A DNA stretch of 64,000 bases from assembly GCA_023957775.1 (NCBI GenBank), contig JAMLGR010000014.1, forward strand, positions 1 through 64,000, given 5' to 3'. Positions within the stretch are counted from its first letter, which is position 1, and the number at the start of each line of letters is the position of its first letter. Below are positions 30,151 to 40,319 of this stretch, piece after piece. The stretch is from Fimbriimonadaceae bacterium (GTDB lineage Bacteria > Armatimonadota > Fimbriimonadia > Fimbriimonadales > Fimbriimonadaceae). Under the pieces are notes generated by a model that was given only the letters and a program-made list of their open reading frames with translations, had not been told where the DNA came from and made no database searches. The position numbers and the translations under genes are program-made.

Positions 30151-30226
30151 TGGCGCGGACGAAGGGATTCGAACCCCCAACCCTCAGTTCCGAAGACTGA
30201 TGCTCTATCCGTTGAGCTACGTCCGC
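30151..30226 (-). tRNA. tRNA-Arg (anticodon UCG)
   Basis: The 76-base gene on the minus strand has acceptor GCGGACG pairing with CGTCCGC, a D arm with AGCTCAACGGATAGAGC, anticodon loop CTTCGGA (UCG), T arm GGGGG-TTCGAAT-CCCTT type and an encoded CCA. Confidence 0.96.
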
Positions 30227-30292
30227 CTGAAGAGCGAGTCTACCTAGGCGGGCTTGACCCAGCCCACCCTCGTGAGGGTACAAGGGCTGTCC

Positions 30293-30298
30293 GATAAT
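30293..30298 (+). promoter_or_regulatory. -10 element, near-leaderless
   Basis: GATAAT, preceded by TCC, ends nine bases before the ATG at 30308. The same TCCGATAAT block with nine-base spacing precedes the gene at 50071. Confidence 0.5.
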
Positions 30299-30307
30299 TC
30301 AATCGAA

Positions 30308-30616
30308 ATGGTCGAACTGCTGGAATGCCCGGTGTTGGGATTGGAGGACACGTTCCCCGAGAGCGTGCACGTCCTGCATCACCCTTCGACCGGCAAATAC
30401 GGTTGCTACTGCCACGAGGGCGTGCACGGCGTCGCGAGTTTCGAATCCAAGGGTGCGGCGATGCGGTTCAGCGAGCAGATCGATTTGACGGGGATCTGCA
30501 TCGTCGAGGTCAGCTTCGAGGATGCGCGCCAGATCGCCAAGGAGCGGCCGATGCCCGTGGTGGCTTTGATGCTCCTCGACCGACTGGATGCGCCCCTCAT
30601 CCACTACGTTCGCTAA
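30308..30616 (+). CDS. Hypothetical protein, 102 aa
   Basis: The predicted soluble protein begins MVELLECPVLGLEDTFPESV. It has two cysteines and several histidines in HVLHHPSTGKYGCYCHEGVHG, a possible metal-binding cluster. An alpha/beta segment follows (FSEQIDLTGICIVEVSFEDARQ is part of it). I do not recognise the family. The ATG at 30308 is preferred over an earlier in-frame start at 30254 because the GATAAT element lies nine bases before it and no coding-like sequence precedes it. It stands alone between tRNA-Arg and a PEP-CTERM gene. Confidence 0.6.
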   Translation: MVELLECPVLGLEDTFPESVHVLHHPSTGKYGCYCHEGVHGVASFESKGAAMRFSEQIDLTGICIVEVSFEDARQIAKERPMPVVALMLLDRLDAPLIHYVR

Positions 30617-30708
30617 CAGGCGGCGCATGTGCCGCAACCTTGCACGTGTCCTAAACTTCGATATCGAGGCGAGCGACGTTGCGATTTTTGCGAGGAATGC
30701 AAAAGGGG

Positions 30709-30739
30709 CCTTTCGTTTCTTGAAAGGACGTCGTATACT
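30709..30739 (+). promoter_or_regulatory. Inverted repeat and -10 upstream of the PEP-CTERM gene
   Basis: CCTTTC, seven bases and GAAAGG form a perfect inverted repeat at 30709-30727. TATACT follows at 30734-30739. The repeat covers the expected -35 region, so it could be an operator. The mRNA would have a leader of about 60 bases with GAGAGGAG before the ATG. Confidence 0.45.
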
Positions 30740-30804
30740 GTCTCTAGATCGGAGGTTGTTTCAGGGCGAGTGACCCTGGGCCACCTTTTGAGAGGAGAAT
30801 TGGG

Positions 30805-31407
30805 ATGCGAAGATTCGTTACGTTGGCCATCGGAGCGGTGCTCGTCGCGCCCGCTTCGGCATTTGTGTACTCGGCGGACGACGGCGTTGCGGAAGCGAAC
30901 TACGGCAACGCGAACGGCGGTTCGATGATGTGGCTCAACCACTTCACCGTCCAACCAGGCGGCACGGTCATCAACCAGGTTTTGGGTGCCTTCGGCAACG
31001 TCCCGAACGGGGCGGCCGTCACGGCGCACCTCTGGTCGGACCCGAACGGCGACGGCAATCCCATCGACGCGGTGTCGTTGGCTTCGGGCTCCTCGGTGAC
31101 GGCGAACGCGCTGACCAACACGTTCAACGCCTTCACGATCCCGACGATCGTGCGCCCGGTGGGCACCTCGTTCTTCGTCGGGTTCCGAATGTCGTTCGCT
31201 GCGGGGATGACTCCCGCCCGCGTGGACATGACGGTTCCGCACGGCCAGAGCTGGATGGTGGTGGGCAACAGCCCGAACAACCTCTCGGGCGCCGTCGCCT
31301 ACGACGGGAACTGGCTCATCCGAGCCAACGCGGTTCCCGAGCCGACGAGCGTGATCGCGCTTGCGGCAGGCGCCGCAGCGCTCCTTCGCCGACGCAGAAA
31401 AGCCTGA
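30805..31407 (+). CDS. PEP-CTERM sorted surface protein
   Basis: The 200-residue protein has a signal peptide (MRRFVTLAIGAVLVAPASAF) and a PEP-CTERM tail: VPEPTS, a hydrophobic helix VIALAAGAAALL and the basic end RRRRKA. This targets the exosortase (EpsH/XrtA-type) pathway for surface export. The middle is a beta-rich domain without a recognised fold. A Shine-Dalgarno site GAGAGGAG precedes the ATG. A strong terminator follows. No exosortase gene is in the window. Confidence 0.9.
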   Translation: MRRFVTLAIGAVLVAPASAFVYSADDGVAEANYGNANGGSMMWLNHFTVQPGGTVINQVLGAFGNVPNGAAVTAHLWSDPNGDGNPIDAVSLASGSSVTANALTNTFNAFTIPTIVRPVGTSFFVGFRMSFAAGMTPARVDMTVPHGQSWMVVGNSPNNLSGAVAYDGNWLIRANAVPEPTSVIALAAGAAALLRRRRKA

Positions 31408-31428
31408 ACCTCCACCGCTCAAGATCCT

Positions 31429-31469
31429 GAGCAGGCGTGCCATGGAATTGGCACTCCTGCTCTTTTTTT
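31429..31469 (+). terminator. Rho-independent terminator after the PEP-CTERM gene
   Basis: Arms GAGCAGGCGTGCC and GGCACTCCTGCTC pair with one mismatch around an eight-base loop and are followed by seven T. Confidence 0.9.
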
Positions 31470-31481
31470 GCCAAACAGGGG

Positions 31482-31539
31482 TTGACGTTCGGGTTCCATT
31501 CAGAGGTACCTTTTAGCAGTCACTCTCAATGAGTGCCAG
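31482..31539 (+). promoter_or_regulatory. Promoter and CIRCE operator of groESL-1
   Basis: TTGACG at 31482 and TACCTT at 31507 form a promoter with a 19-base spacer. Directly after it, TTAGCAGTC, nine bases and GAGTGCCAG (31513-31539) match the CIRCE consensus TTAGCACTC-N9-GAGTGCTAA at 15 of 18 positions with exact spacing. This predicts control by HrcA. No hrcA gene is in the window. Confidence 0.82.
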
Positions 31540-31565
31540 TCACACACATTTGGAGGATGGAACCT

Positions 31566-33525
<1,960 letters not shown>

Positions 33526-33536
33526 TCCGAGCCCCA

Positions 33537-33569
33537 AGCCCCCCGCGCCACGGCGCGGGGGGCTTTTTT
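33537..33569 (+). terminator. Rho-independent terminator of groESL-1
   Basis: A twelve-pair GC hairpin (AGCCCCCCGCGC with GCGCGGGGGGCT, loop CACG) is followed by six T. Confidence 0.95.
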
Positions 33570-33655
33570 GGTTTGTGGCGGGTGGGAGAGGTTGGCCGGA
33601 TCGAACCGATCGGACCGATTGATCGGGAAGAAGTGTCTTAAGTTTCATATGATAA

Positions 33656-33661
33656 TATAAT
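33656..33661 (+). promoter_or_regulatory. -10 element, leaderless type
   Basis: TATAAT, embedded in an AT-rich stretch GATAATATAATAAC, ends seven bases before the ATG at 33669. The AT content is far above the surrounding sequence. Confidence 0.6.
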
Positions 33662-33668
33662 AACTGTC

Positions 33669-34232
33669 ATGTCCCGTCCACTCATTCCCAAGCATGGCGG
33701 CTACCGGGACCTGAGGGCGTTTCAATGTGCCGAAGCGGTTTACGATGGCACGGTGGCCTTCTGCGCACGGTTCCTGGACAAGCGCTCACGCACGATCGAC
33801 CAGATGGTTCAGGCGGCGCGGAGCGGCCGTCAGAACATTGCGGAGGGAAGTCGCGCTTCGGGCACGTCCAAGAAGACTGAGTTGAAACTCGTCAGCGTTG
33901 CTCGCGCCAGCCTCGACGAGTTGCTCCTGGACTACGAAGACTTCTTGCGTCAACGTGGGTTGACCCTTTGGGGAAAGGACCACGTCAAGGCTATGTTCAT
34001 TCGGGGTTTGGGTAGACAGCAAAGTCCGGAAGTTCGACCCTACGAGCGCTACCGAACATACGTCGAGACGAAGTCGGCGGAGACTGCGGCCAACACCATG
34101 ATCTGCGTGATTCATCAGGCCAATTACCTGTTGGACCGTTTGCTCCGGCAGTTGGAGCAAGCCTTCGTGGACGAAGGGGGCTTTACCGAGAAGCTCTACC
34201 GGGCGCGCTTCGAGGCTCGCGATCGGCGTTAG
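33669..34232 (+). CDS. Four-helix-bundle protein (S23/suffix-domain family)
   Basis: The 187-residue protein is all helical and carries the pattern of four-helix bundle proteins once named for 23S rRNA intervening sequences: LRAFQCAEAVYDGTVAFCARF, RTIDQMVQAARSGRQNIAEG followed by SRASGTSKKTELKL, and SVARASLDELLLDYEDFLRQ. The rest resembles the longer form with an extra C-terminal helical part (TMICVIHQANYLLDRLLRQL). The function of the family is unknown, although RNA binding has been suggested. It is a single gene with a leaderless-type TATAAT promoter. Its stop codon overlaps the -10 of the next gene. Confidence 0.8.
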   Translation: MSRPLIPKHGGYRDLRAFQCAEAVYDGTVAFCARFLDKRSRTIDQMVQAARSGRQNIAEGSRASGTSKKTELKLVSVARASLDELLLDYEDFLRQRGLTLWGKDHVKAMFIRGLGRQQSPEVRPYERYRTYVETKSAETAANTMICVIHQANYLLDRLLRQLEQAFVDEGGFTEKLYRARFEARDRR

Positions 34233-34235
34233 AAT
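34230..34235 (+). promoter_or_regulatory. -10 element formed by the upstream stop codon
   Basis: TAGAAT, of which TAG is the stop codon of the four-helix gene, ends nine bases before the GTG at 34245. Confidence 0.4.
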
Positions 34236-34244
34236 GGGCTTGTC

Positions 34245-35372
34245 GTGAAACCTCTGGTTGCCGTCGTGATGCTTCTAACGATTCTGGGGTGCGCCAAGCA
34301 GGGACCCTCGAACCAGCGGGTGCTTCCGCCAAAGCCGGTGGCGAAAGTCAATGTTGAACCCGTCGAGACCTCCCAACTGCCTCGACCCGGATCGCCGACG
34401 GCCAACCCGAAGGAGTGGGAACTCGCGTTCGTACGGGACGACGACCTTTGGGTGGGTCGTGGCGATGGGTCGGGGACGACTCTCGTCGCCAAACAGGCAA
34501 ACAGCCCCACTTGGTCTTTCGACGGGAGGTGGCTGGCGTATCGCCAAGGTAGGACACTGCGCTTGATGGATACCCGAACCAACAAGACCACCACGCTGGC
34601 GGAGGGAGGCGAGGTGCTGGAGACAGGCCCTGCTGGGTGGGGGATCGACCGTGTGCAGATGACATTCGACCCGATCCAACCGAAGCTGGTTGTGGCGATG
34701 GGAGAGGGCTTGCGGGTGTTCGATCTCGACGGAGATCCGCAGTCTCCCCGGGACATTCTCGTGAATCTCAACTGGATCGAAGGGTGCCCGACGTGGTCGC
34801 CCTCGGGTTCGAAGCTCGCGTTCACCCGGAACGGCGACGTTTGGATTGCCCTCCGCAACGTCGAGCGCTGGCGTGCTGCCATCCGCGACGGAGGCGGGCT
34901 CCATGACGAGGGCGGGTACTCGGTGGACTACTACGACGACGCGCGCCGCTTGGTCGCGCTGGCCGTTTGGAATGATGGCGAGACGGGCGTCAGCGCAAGG
35001 ACACCCTTTTGGGTCGACGGTCTGGCTTGGACGGCAGACGAGAAGCGGCTGATCTTCCACTTTCAGCGTATGGGAGGCTCGGGCGTGTCCCAGGTTGGCA
35101 CCATCGACCTTGAGCCGGTTGAATCAGGCGATTGGGAGCTGCAAAGTGGATTTCGCACCAAGGTGACCTGGCTCACCGGGATTGGCGAGACGACCCTTTG
35201 GCCGCAGGTCTGCCCCGACGGCACCCGTCTCAGTGTGGTGCGAGACGGTGGGCTGGAGATCCTCCCGTGGGACGGTTCGGCACCGCAGAGCATCCTCGGC
35301 GACGTGTGGGACTACGCGTGGCGACCGTTCCAGCCCTCGAACGCCTCGATCTCTGTCAATGCGCCCAAGTAG
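34245..35372 (+). CDS. Lipoprotein with TolB/WD40-like beta propeller
   Basis: The 375-residue protein has a lipoprotein signal (VVMLLTILGC, Cys at residue 16) and a Pro-rich spacer. A beta-propeller of PD40/TolB-like blades follows, with motifs LAFVRDDDLWVG, SPTWSFDGRWLAYRQG, GCPTWSPSGSKLAFTRNGDVW, LAWTADEKRLIFHF and WPQVCPDGTRLSVVRDGG. It is probably anchored to a membrane facing the periplasm or surface. The role is unknown. The GTG start is supported by the lipobox position. It has no close operon partner; the next gene starts 110 bases later with its own ribosome site. Confidence 0.8.
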   Translation: MKPLVAVVMLLTILGCAKQGPSNQRVLPPKPVAKVNVEPVETSQLPRPGSPTANPKEWELAFVRDDDLWVGRGDGSGTTLVAKQANSPTWSFDGRWLAYRQGRTLRLMDTRTNKTTTLAEGGEVLETGPAGWGIDRVQMTFDPIQPKLVVAMGEGLRVFDLDGDPQSPRDILVNLNWIEGCPTWSPSGSKLAFTRNGDVWIALRNVERWRAAIRDGGGLHDEGGYSVDYYDDARRLVALAVWNDGETGVSARTPFWVDGLAWTADEKRLIFHFQRMGGSGVSQVGTIDLEPVESGDWELQSGFRTKVTWLTGIGETTLWPQVCPDGTRLSVVRDGGLEILPWDGSAPQSILGDVWDYAWRPFQPSNASISVNAPK

Positions 35373-35482
35373 AGTTCGATGGCGAGACTTCGAGGTTCAA
35401 CCAGCAAATCTACCGTACCGGGTTCCGCATATATGTACTAAGATGGCATTTGAGAAGTTGTCTACCCGAGGGGGGAGTTGCC

Positions 35483-36325
35483 ATGTATTTGAAAGGAAGA
35501 CTCCGAGGAGTTGTGCTCCTTGTCTGCGTTAGCTTCGCGGCTGTGTCCCAAGCGGCATTCGACTTGTGGGCGATCGACTACGATTCAGGGGACCTGTACG
35601 CGTTCGATCCAGGAAACGTCGTTGGCGGCGTCGTCACGAACGACATCGTCGGGTCGACCGGGGTGACGGGCTGGGCGTGCCTCGAGTACAACCGGAGCGA
35701 CCGATTCCTGTACGGATTCACGACCGGGAGCACAGCGGCCCTCTACAGGATCGATCCGCAAAACGCTCGGGCGACCCAAATCGGAGCACTGAATGTGGGC
35801 TTCGTGTTCGAGGGTTCGCTCGTTTTCGCCCCCGACGGTACGGCCTATGGAACCAATGCCGGCACCGCTCAAGCGCCGAGCTTCTTCACCGTCAACCTGA
35901 CGACGGGGGCGGGCACGATGGTGAGCACGATCGGCGGCTTGGCCCACGACGTGAACGGGACCGCATGGAGGCCGGACGGCAAGATCGCCGGCATCGATCG
36001 GGTCACCAATAACCTCCTGATCTACAACCCCGCCAACGGCTTTATCTCGGACCAGCTTGGCGTGACGCCCGTACTGGGCGAGGTCGGTGGGATGGCCGTG
36101 CTCCGAGGCCAGGCCTATCTGTCGACGAGCGGGCCCGGAGGGGTGTTTCCAGCGGACAACAAGTTGTACAAGTTGAATCTCGAGACCGGAGCTACGGTCG
36201 AGGTGGGCACGCTCGCGGCGTTGGGCGGTACGGGCTTCAGTGGGTTGGCCGCCGTGCCGGAACCGGCGACGATTCTGTTCCTGGTCGGAGGATTGGCCGG
36301 GCTTGCCGCACGGAAGAGGAGGTAG
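35483..36325 (+). CDS. PEP-CTERM protein with beta-propeller domain
   Basis: The 280-residue protein has a signal peptide (about 1-24, ending VSQAAF), a domain of repeated propeller-like strands (LWAIDYDSGDLYAFDPG, then LYRIDPQNARATQIG and GTAWRPDGKIAGIDR) and a PEP-CTERM tail (VPEPATILFLVGGLAGLAAR followed by KRR). Export and sorting by an exosortase is expected. GAGGGGGGAG is the ribosome site, seven bases before the ATG. It is followed after six bases by the BNR-repeat gene, so the two are cotranscribed. Confidence 0.9.
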   Translation: MYLKGRLRGVVLLVCVSFAAVSQAAFDLWAIDYDSGDLYAFDPGNVVGGVVTNDIVGSTGVTGWACLEYNRSDRFLYGFTTGSTAALYRIDPQNARATQIGALNVGFVFEGSLVFAPDGTAYGTNAGTAQAPSFFTVNLTTGAGTMVSTIGGLAHDVNGTAWRPDGKIAGIDRVTNNLLIYNPANGFISDQLGVTPVLGEVGGMAVLRGQAYLSTSGPGGVFPADNKLYKLNLETGATVEVGTLAALGGTGFSGLAAVPEPATILFLVGGLAGLAARKRR

Positions 36326-36331
36326 GAAGAG

Positions 36332-38884
36332 ATGAAGAGACCTACAGGGATTGTTGCGATCGTGGCCGCGATCGCTGTGGGCGCGTTCGCGGTCGTTCGC
36401 GTGCTGACGCCGAGGGCCGCGGAGGGCGCGTTCGGAGAAAGCCGAGTTGCCATTCCCACCAAGGCCGAGCCGGATGCCGGTTTCTTGGACGCCTACGAAG
36501 AGTACATCAAGCTGCGTGCCTACCCTCGCGAGGACGTCGACTGGATCGGCTTCCAGAATGCGGCGATCGAGCGTGACGCGCTGATGGATCACGCCATTAC
36601 GGATGCTCCCGTTTGGAAGTATGTCGGTCCGACCGAGTTGGGGAGTTCGGGCGGGATGTGGTTTGGGCCGTCGCCCGTGTCCGGGCGCGTGTCGGCAATC
36701 GCCTTCGAACCTGGGATTTTGAATCTCCCGAAGGTCTATGCCGCATCGCCGAGCGGGGGGGTATGGCGGGATCAATACCCCTACGATCGTTGGGTCCCGT
36801 TGTCCGACGAATGGCCCTTCCTTGGTGTGAGTTCGATCGCGATCCATCCAACGAATCCCCAGCTCATTCTTGTAGGGACGGGTGACTTCGACGGTGGGAA
36901 TCCGCTCGGAGCCCGCGGCATCCGACGGACTGTGGACGGCGGAACGACTTGGACGGAGATTTTGAGCCCTCCGGCGGCGGGCATCTGCATCAGTGCGATT
37001 GCGTTCGACCCTGACAATCCGAACATCGTGATCGCGACGGCCGGTCGGGGCCAGCAGGGTCTGGCTGGAAATGGAAGGATCTATCGCTCGACGGATGCGG
37101 GGAGGACGTGGGCGGCCGTTGGAGGGACGCCCGCGGCGATTTGGAGCAGCGTCGTGATGGGTGCGCTCAGCAAGACCACGGGCGTTCGCTTGTATTACGC
37201 CACCGCAACCTCACCGACAGGGATGGTCTGGCGATCGGCGGATCAGGGTCAGACGTGGCAACAGCTCCCGGTGCCGCTCATGAACGCGGCTTACGACGCG
37301 GTGGAGGCTGCGACCTCCCCCACGGACCCGGGAGTGGTCTACGTCCTGGCGGGCAGAAGACCGCAGAACGCGGCGAACGTCGGTGTTTGGCGGAGCCTGA
37401 CGGGGGGTGCCGTCGCCAGTTCTTGGAAGAGCGTTTCAGCCAACGTCAACTCATTCCCCCACCACGACCAGGGGACCGACTTCTACAACTGGGATCAGGT
37501 CTTCTACGATGCGCACATCGCGTGCTCGACCTACAAAACGAACAACGCGGATGTCGACGTTCTCTACGTTGGTTTGATCGACCTCGTGGCTTCGGTGAAC
37601 GCCAATACGGCCGATCCTACGGCGGTGCGCTGGAAGAGCGTCGGTATGACGTACTCCTCCAACACCCCCGGCCTGCACAACGACCAACACTCGATCGCAT
37701 TCCAGCCCAACCATCCCAATACCGCTCTCGTTGGGTGTGACGGAGGGCTGTACTGGATGCAGTTCGATCCCACAAACGTGCGATGGACCTTTCGGCAGTT
37801 TCTGAACGGCCACCTGGGCATCTCGGAAGTCTATACGGCGGCGTTCTTCGGAGGGAATGGCAGGAATCCAAACGCGGCCACGCAAATTCTTGCCGGCGTG
37901 CAGGACAACGAGCACTACCGTATTGATTCGAATGGCGAGTGGCCGAACGCGGTGCAGAGTGGGGACGGCCATGGAACGGGCATTATCCCGGTTCAAACCG
38001 GCGTGCGTCCCAACGTGGTTGGTCCGGGCATGATCCAGTACGCGTCGGGCTACACCAGCACGACGTCGGGACGGAAGATCAAGTACCTCACGATGCAACG
38101 GACCGCCGATGCCTGGGCCCATCAGGCCAGCGTCAGGCCGTTTTTCAACGTCGGAGGAGCGGGGGGCAATCAGGCAAACAACGAGGCGTCCCTCTTCTTC
38201 CCGCCGATCGCGATCAACCCGACCGCCGACGAGGTGTTCACGGGGTCGGTGTTCCTCTATCGGCGCACCGCGAACGCAGCTTGGGTGCGAACGGGTCTTG
38301 ACAACGCCGACCGGAACCCGATCACCGCGCAGCCGATCACGGCGATTGCCGTGGCACCGTCCAGGCCCGCCACCGTCTACGTGGGCGCTATGGACGGCTC
38401 GGTCTTCGTATCGCGCATGTCCGGCAAGGGTGGGTCGTGGACGCAAATCGATGGGGGCACCTTCCCCCGCCCGATCACAAGCATCGCGGTGCATCCAACG
38501 CAACCGAACACGATCTTCGTGACGCTAGGCGGAAACACGGGGCAACCGCGACGCGTGTACACCTGCGCCGACACGTCGATCCGACGCATCCGTTGGACGA
38601 GCGTTTCGGGCACCGGTCCCAACGCAACGCTTCCTGATGTCCACACGACCGTGATCACGCTGGATCCCGACGCGCCGTCGAGGATCTTCTATGTGGGGAC
38701 AGACATTGGGTTCTTCTATACCAAGGACGCCGGGCGGACTTGGAAGGACGGGAACACCAATCTGGGGTTGCCCAAGGTCGCGGTGAACTCCATCTCGGTC
38801 GTTGGCAACCACGCCAACGCGACGATCTACGTGGCCACGTACGGGCGTGGTCTGTGGCAGGCACGGTATGGGGACCTTCCATGA
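36332..38884 (+). CDS. Secreted BNR/sortilin-type beta-propeller protein
   Basis: The 850-residue protein has an N-terminal hydrophobic segment (IVAIVAAIAVGAFAVVRV) as a signal or anchor and a large propeller with many Asp-box (BNR) motifs: RRTVDGGTTWTEI, YRSTDAGRTWAAVGG, WRSADQGQTWQQLP and YTKDAGRTWKDG. Linking strands have the IAIHPTNPQLILVGTGD pattern of sortilin- and exo-alpha-sialidase-like proteins. No sialidase catalytic residues can be assigned, so a binding role is as likely as hydrolysis. GGAAGAG precedes the ATG, and it follows the PEP-CTERM gene by six bases. Confidence 0.85.
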   Translation: MKRPTGIVAIVAAIAVGAFAVVRVLTPRAAEGAFGESRVAIPTKAEPDAGFLDAYEEYIKLRAYPREDVDWIGFQNAAIERDALMDHAITDAPVWKYVGPTELGSSGGMWFGPSPVSGRVSAIAFEPGILNLPKVYAASPSGGVWRDQYPYDRWVPLSDEWPFLGVSSIAIHPTNPQLILVGTGDFDGGNPLGARGIRRTVDGGTTWTEILSPPAAGICISAIAFDPDNPNIVIATAGRGQQGLAGNGRIYRSTDAGRTWAAVGGTPAAIWSSVVMGALSKTTGVRLYYATATSPTGMVWRSADQGQTWQQLPVPLMNAAYDAVEAATSPTDPGVVYVLAGRRPQNAANVGVWRSLTGGAVASSWKSVSANVNSFPHHDQGTDFYNWDQVFYDAHIACSTYKTNNADVDVLYVGLIDLVASVNANTADPTAVRWKSVGMTYSSNTPGLHNDQHSIAFQPNHPNTALVGCDGGLYWMQFDPTNVRWTFRQFLNGHLGISEVYTAAFFGGNGRNPNAATQILAGVQDNEHYRIDSNGEWPNAVQSGDGHGTGIIPVQTGVRPNVVGPGMIQYASGYTSTTSGRKIKYLTMQRTADAWAHQASVRPFFNVGGAGGNQANNEASLFFPPIAINPTADEVFTGSVFLYRRTANAAWVRTGLDNADRNPITAQPITAIAVAPSRPATVYVGAMDGSVFVSRMSGKGGSWTQIDGGTFPRPITSIAVHPTQPNTIFVTLGGNTGQPRRVYTCADTSIRRIRWTSVSGTGPNATLPDVHTTVITLDPDAPSRIFYVGTDIGFFYTKDAGRTWKDGNTNLGLPKVAVNSISVVGNHANATIYVATYGRGLWQARYGDLP

Positions 38885-38999
38885 GGCGCCCGCGGCCCGC
38901 CCCAAAAGTTGTGGACACGCGGGCCGAATGGCCTCGGTAGGCTAGCGCGCGGGAAGAGAATGCGGTAGCTTCTACTTTCCCATAGGAGGAAGCAAGCGA

Positions 39000-39491
39000 A
39001 TGAGTATCACAGCACAAGGCGTCGACGCCCGAGCGTATCTGAGCGGATGGCTCCAGGGCCTCACCGGCATGTATTCGGCCGACATCATGGCGATCCCGGA
39101 CGACCAGTGGGAGGCCACGCACGGTGGATGCACCAAGTCGGCGCGGGACCTCACGGCGGACGCGATCGGAATGCTCGGCTGGACGACCGAAGCGCTGAAG
39201 GGCAACGTCGTCGAACTTCAGGAGTCGTATGTGAACGAGCAGCTCAAGGGCGCCTGCGCGACGAAGGGGGGTGCGTGCGAGAAGTTGGCGGCCGCCTCGC
39301 AAGCGTTTGCCGCGGCCCTCAATTCGGCGAGCGACGAGGCTCTCAACGCGATGGTGACCCCGCCGTGGAAGATGGACGCTCCGCTCTTCCTGATCGCCCA
39401 GATCGCGGTCAGCCACCTCTGGTACCACGACGGCCAGCTCAACTACATCCAGTGCCTCCTGGGCGACGACCAGGTCCACTGGATGCATTAG
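39000..39491 (+). CDS. DinB-like four-helix protein
   Basis: The 163-residue protein shows the DinB/DfsB-like four-helix pattern: ARAYLSGWLQGLTGMYSADI, ARDLTADAIGMLGWTTEAL, and AQIAVSHLWYHDGQLNYIQ near the end, with two histidines (SHLWYHDGQ) at the usual metal positions. The first metal His of the family is not obvious. The function of these proteins is mostly unknown (thiol- or metal-dependent transferases in some). AGGAGG lies ten bases before the ATG. A perfect nine-unit heptamer array follows the stop codon after three bases. Confidence 0.75.
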   Translation: MSITAQGVDARAYLSGWLQGLTGMYSADIMAIPDDQWEATHGGCTKSARDLTADAIGMLGWTTEALKGNVVELQESYVNEQLKGACATKGGACEKLAAASQAFAAALNSASDEALNAMVTPPWKMDAPLFLIAQIAVSHLWYHDGQLNYIQCLLGDDQVHWMH

Positions 39492-39494
39492 GGA

Positions 39495-39557
39495 CGGGAA
39501 TCGGGAATCGGGAATCGGGAATCGGGAATCGGGAATCGGGAATCGGGAATCGGGAAT
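39495..39557. repeat. Perfect nine-copy heptamer array CGGGAAT
   Basis: Nine uninterrupted copies of CGGGAAT without mismatch. The perfection suggests recent expansion or active slippage, compared with the degenerate array of the same unit at 4576-4650. Confidence 0.97.
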
Positions 39558-39601
39558 CGCTCTTGAGTGCTCCATCGTCCTAACCCTCACGGAGGTGGAC
39601 G

Positions 39602-40147
39602 ATGGAGTTTCTCTCTGCATTGTGGATACCGATCGTCGTTTCGGCGGTCTTCGTTTGGATCGCCAGCTTCTTGACCCATATGGTGTTTCCGCACCACAAG
39701 AAGGAGTGGGTCGGGCTACCGGATGAGGCCAAGTTCAACGCGGCGCTCGAAGGGGTTCCTCCCGGACAGTACATGTTCCCATTCGGGACCATGGAGGATC
39801 AGAAGAACCCCGAGTTCCAGGCCAAGATGAAGGCGGGCCCTTGCGGCACGCTGACGATCTGGTCGGGTCCGGTGAACATGGGGCGGAACCTCGTGCTCAC
39901 CCTTCTTTACTACATGGTGGTCGGCCTCTTTGCCGCTTACGTGGCGTGGCATGGGCTCGGGGAGGGGGAGCACCCCTATCTGCTGGTGTTTCGCATCACG
40001 GGTGCCGTTGCGTTTGCGGCGCACGGTTTGGGTTGGATGTCGCACGCCATCTGGTACGGCTGGAAGGGATTCTGGGCGGATCTGGCCGACGGTCTGCTGT
40101 ACGCCCTCATCACCGGAGGCACCTTCGGCTGGCTCTGGCCGCACTGA
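39602..40147 (+). CDS. Conserved membrane protein, 181 aa
   Basis: The protein has an N-terminal membrane helix (LWIPIVVSAVFVWIASFLTH), a soluble stretch with GLPDEAKFNAALEGVPPGQY and MFP, and three more helices in the second half (LVLTLLYYMVVGLFAAYVAW, LVFRITGAVAFAAHGLG and LADGLLYALITGGTFGWLW). Two histidines in HMVFPHHKKEW and SHAIWYGWKG could bind metal. I know similar unnamed proteins from several phyla but no function. GGAGGTGG precedes the ATG. The gene is convergent with the dienelactone hydrolase gene. Confidence 0.75.
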   Translation: MEFLSALWIPIVVSAVFVWIASFLTHMVFPHHKKEWVGLPDEAKFNAALEGVPPGQYMFPFGTMEDQKNPEFQAKMKAGPCGTLTIWSGPVNMGRNLVLTLLYYMVVGLFAAYVAWHGLGEGEHPYLLVFRITGAVAFAAHGLGWMSHAIWYGWKGFWADLADGLLYALITGGTFGWLWPH

Positions 40148-40185
40148 GCACGCCGGGCCAGGCTCTTCCTCGTCTGGCTGAAGAA

Positions 40186-40233
40186 CGACCTCAAAAAGGT
40201 CGCCCGGGGTCAAGTTGTAGCGAGACCCCGGGC
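40186..40233. terminator. Tandem hairpins between convergent genes
   Basis: CGACCT and AGGTCG pair around a five-base loop (40186-40202), followed by GCCCGGGGTC and GACCCCGGGC around a twelve-base loop (40202-40233). No T tract follows, so the role as terminator is uncertain. The rest of the gap to 40319 shows nothing further. Confidence 0.4.
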
Positions 40234-40319
40234 TCAGAGGGCGTCCCGGCGCACCGGGAGCAGGGGGCTGAAATGGGACCGCGCGCCTCTTTCAGCATCC
40301 TGCGAGGAGGTTCCCTGGG

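Noticed and set aside
27031-30180. Longer start of the caspase-TPR protein at 30180
   Set aside because: The extra 31 residues precede a clear signal peptide and run into the tRNA-Arg gene.
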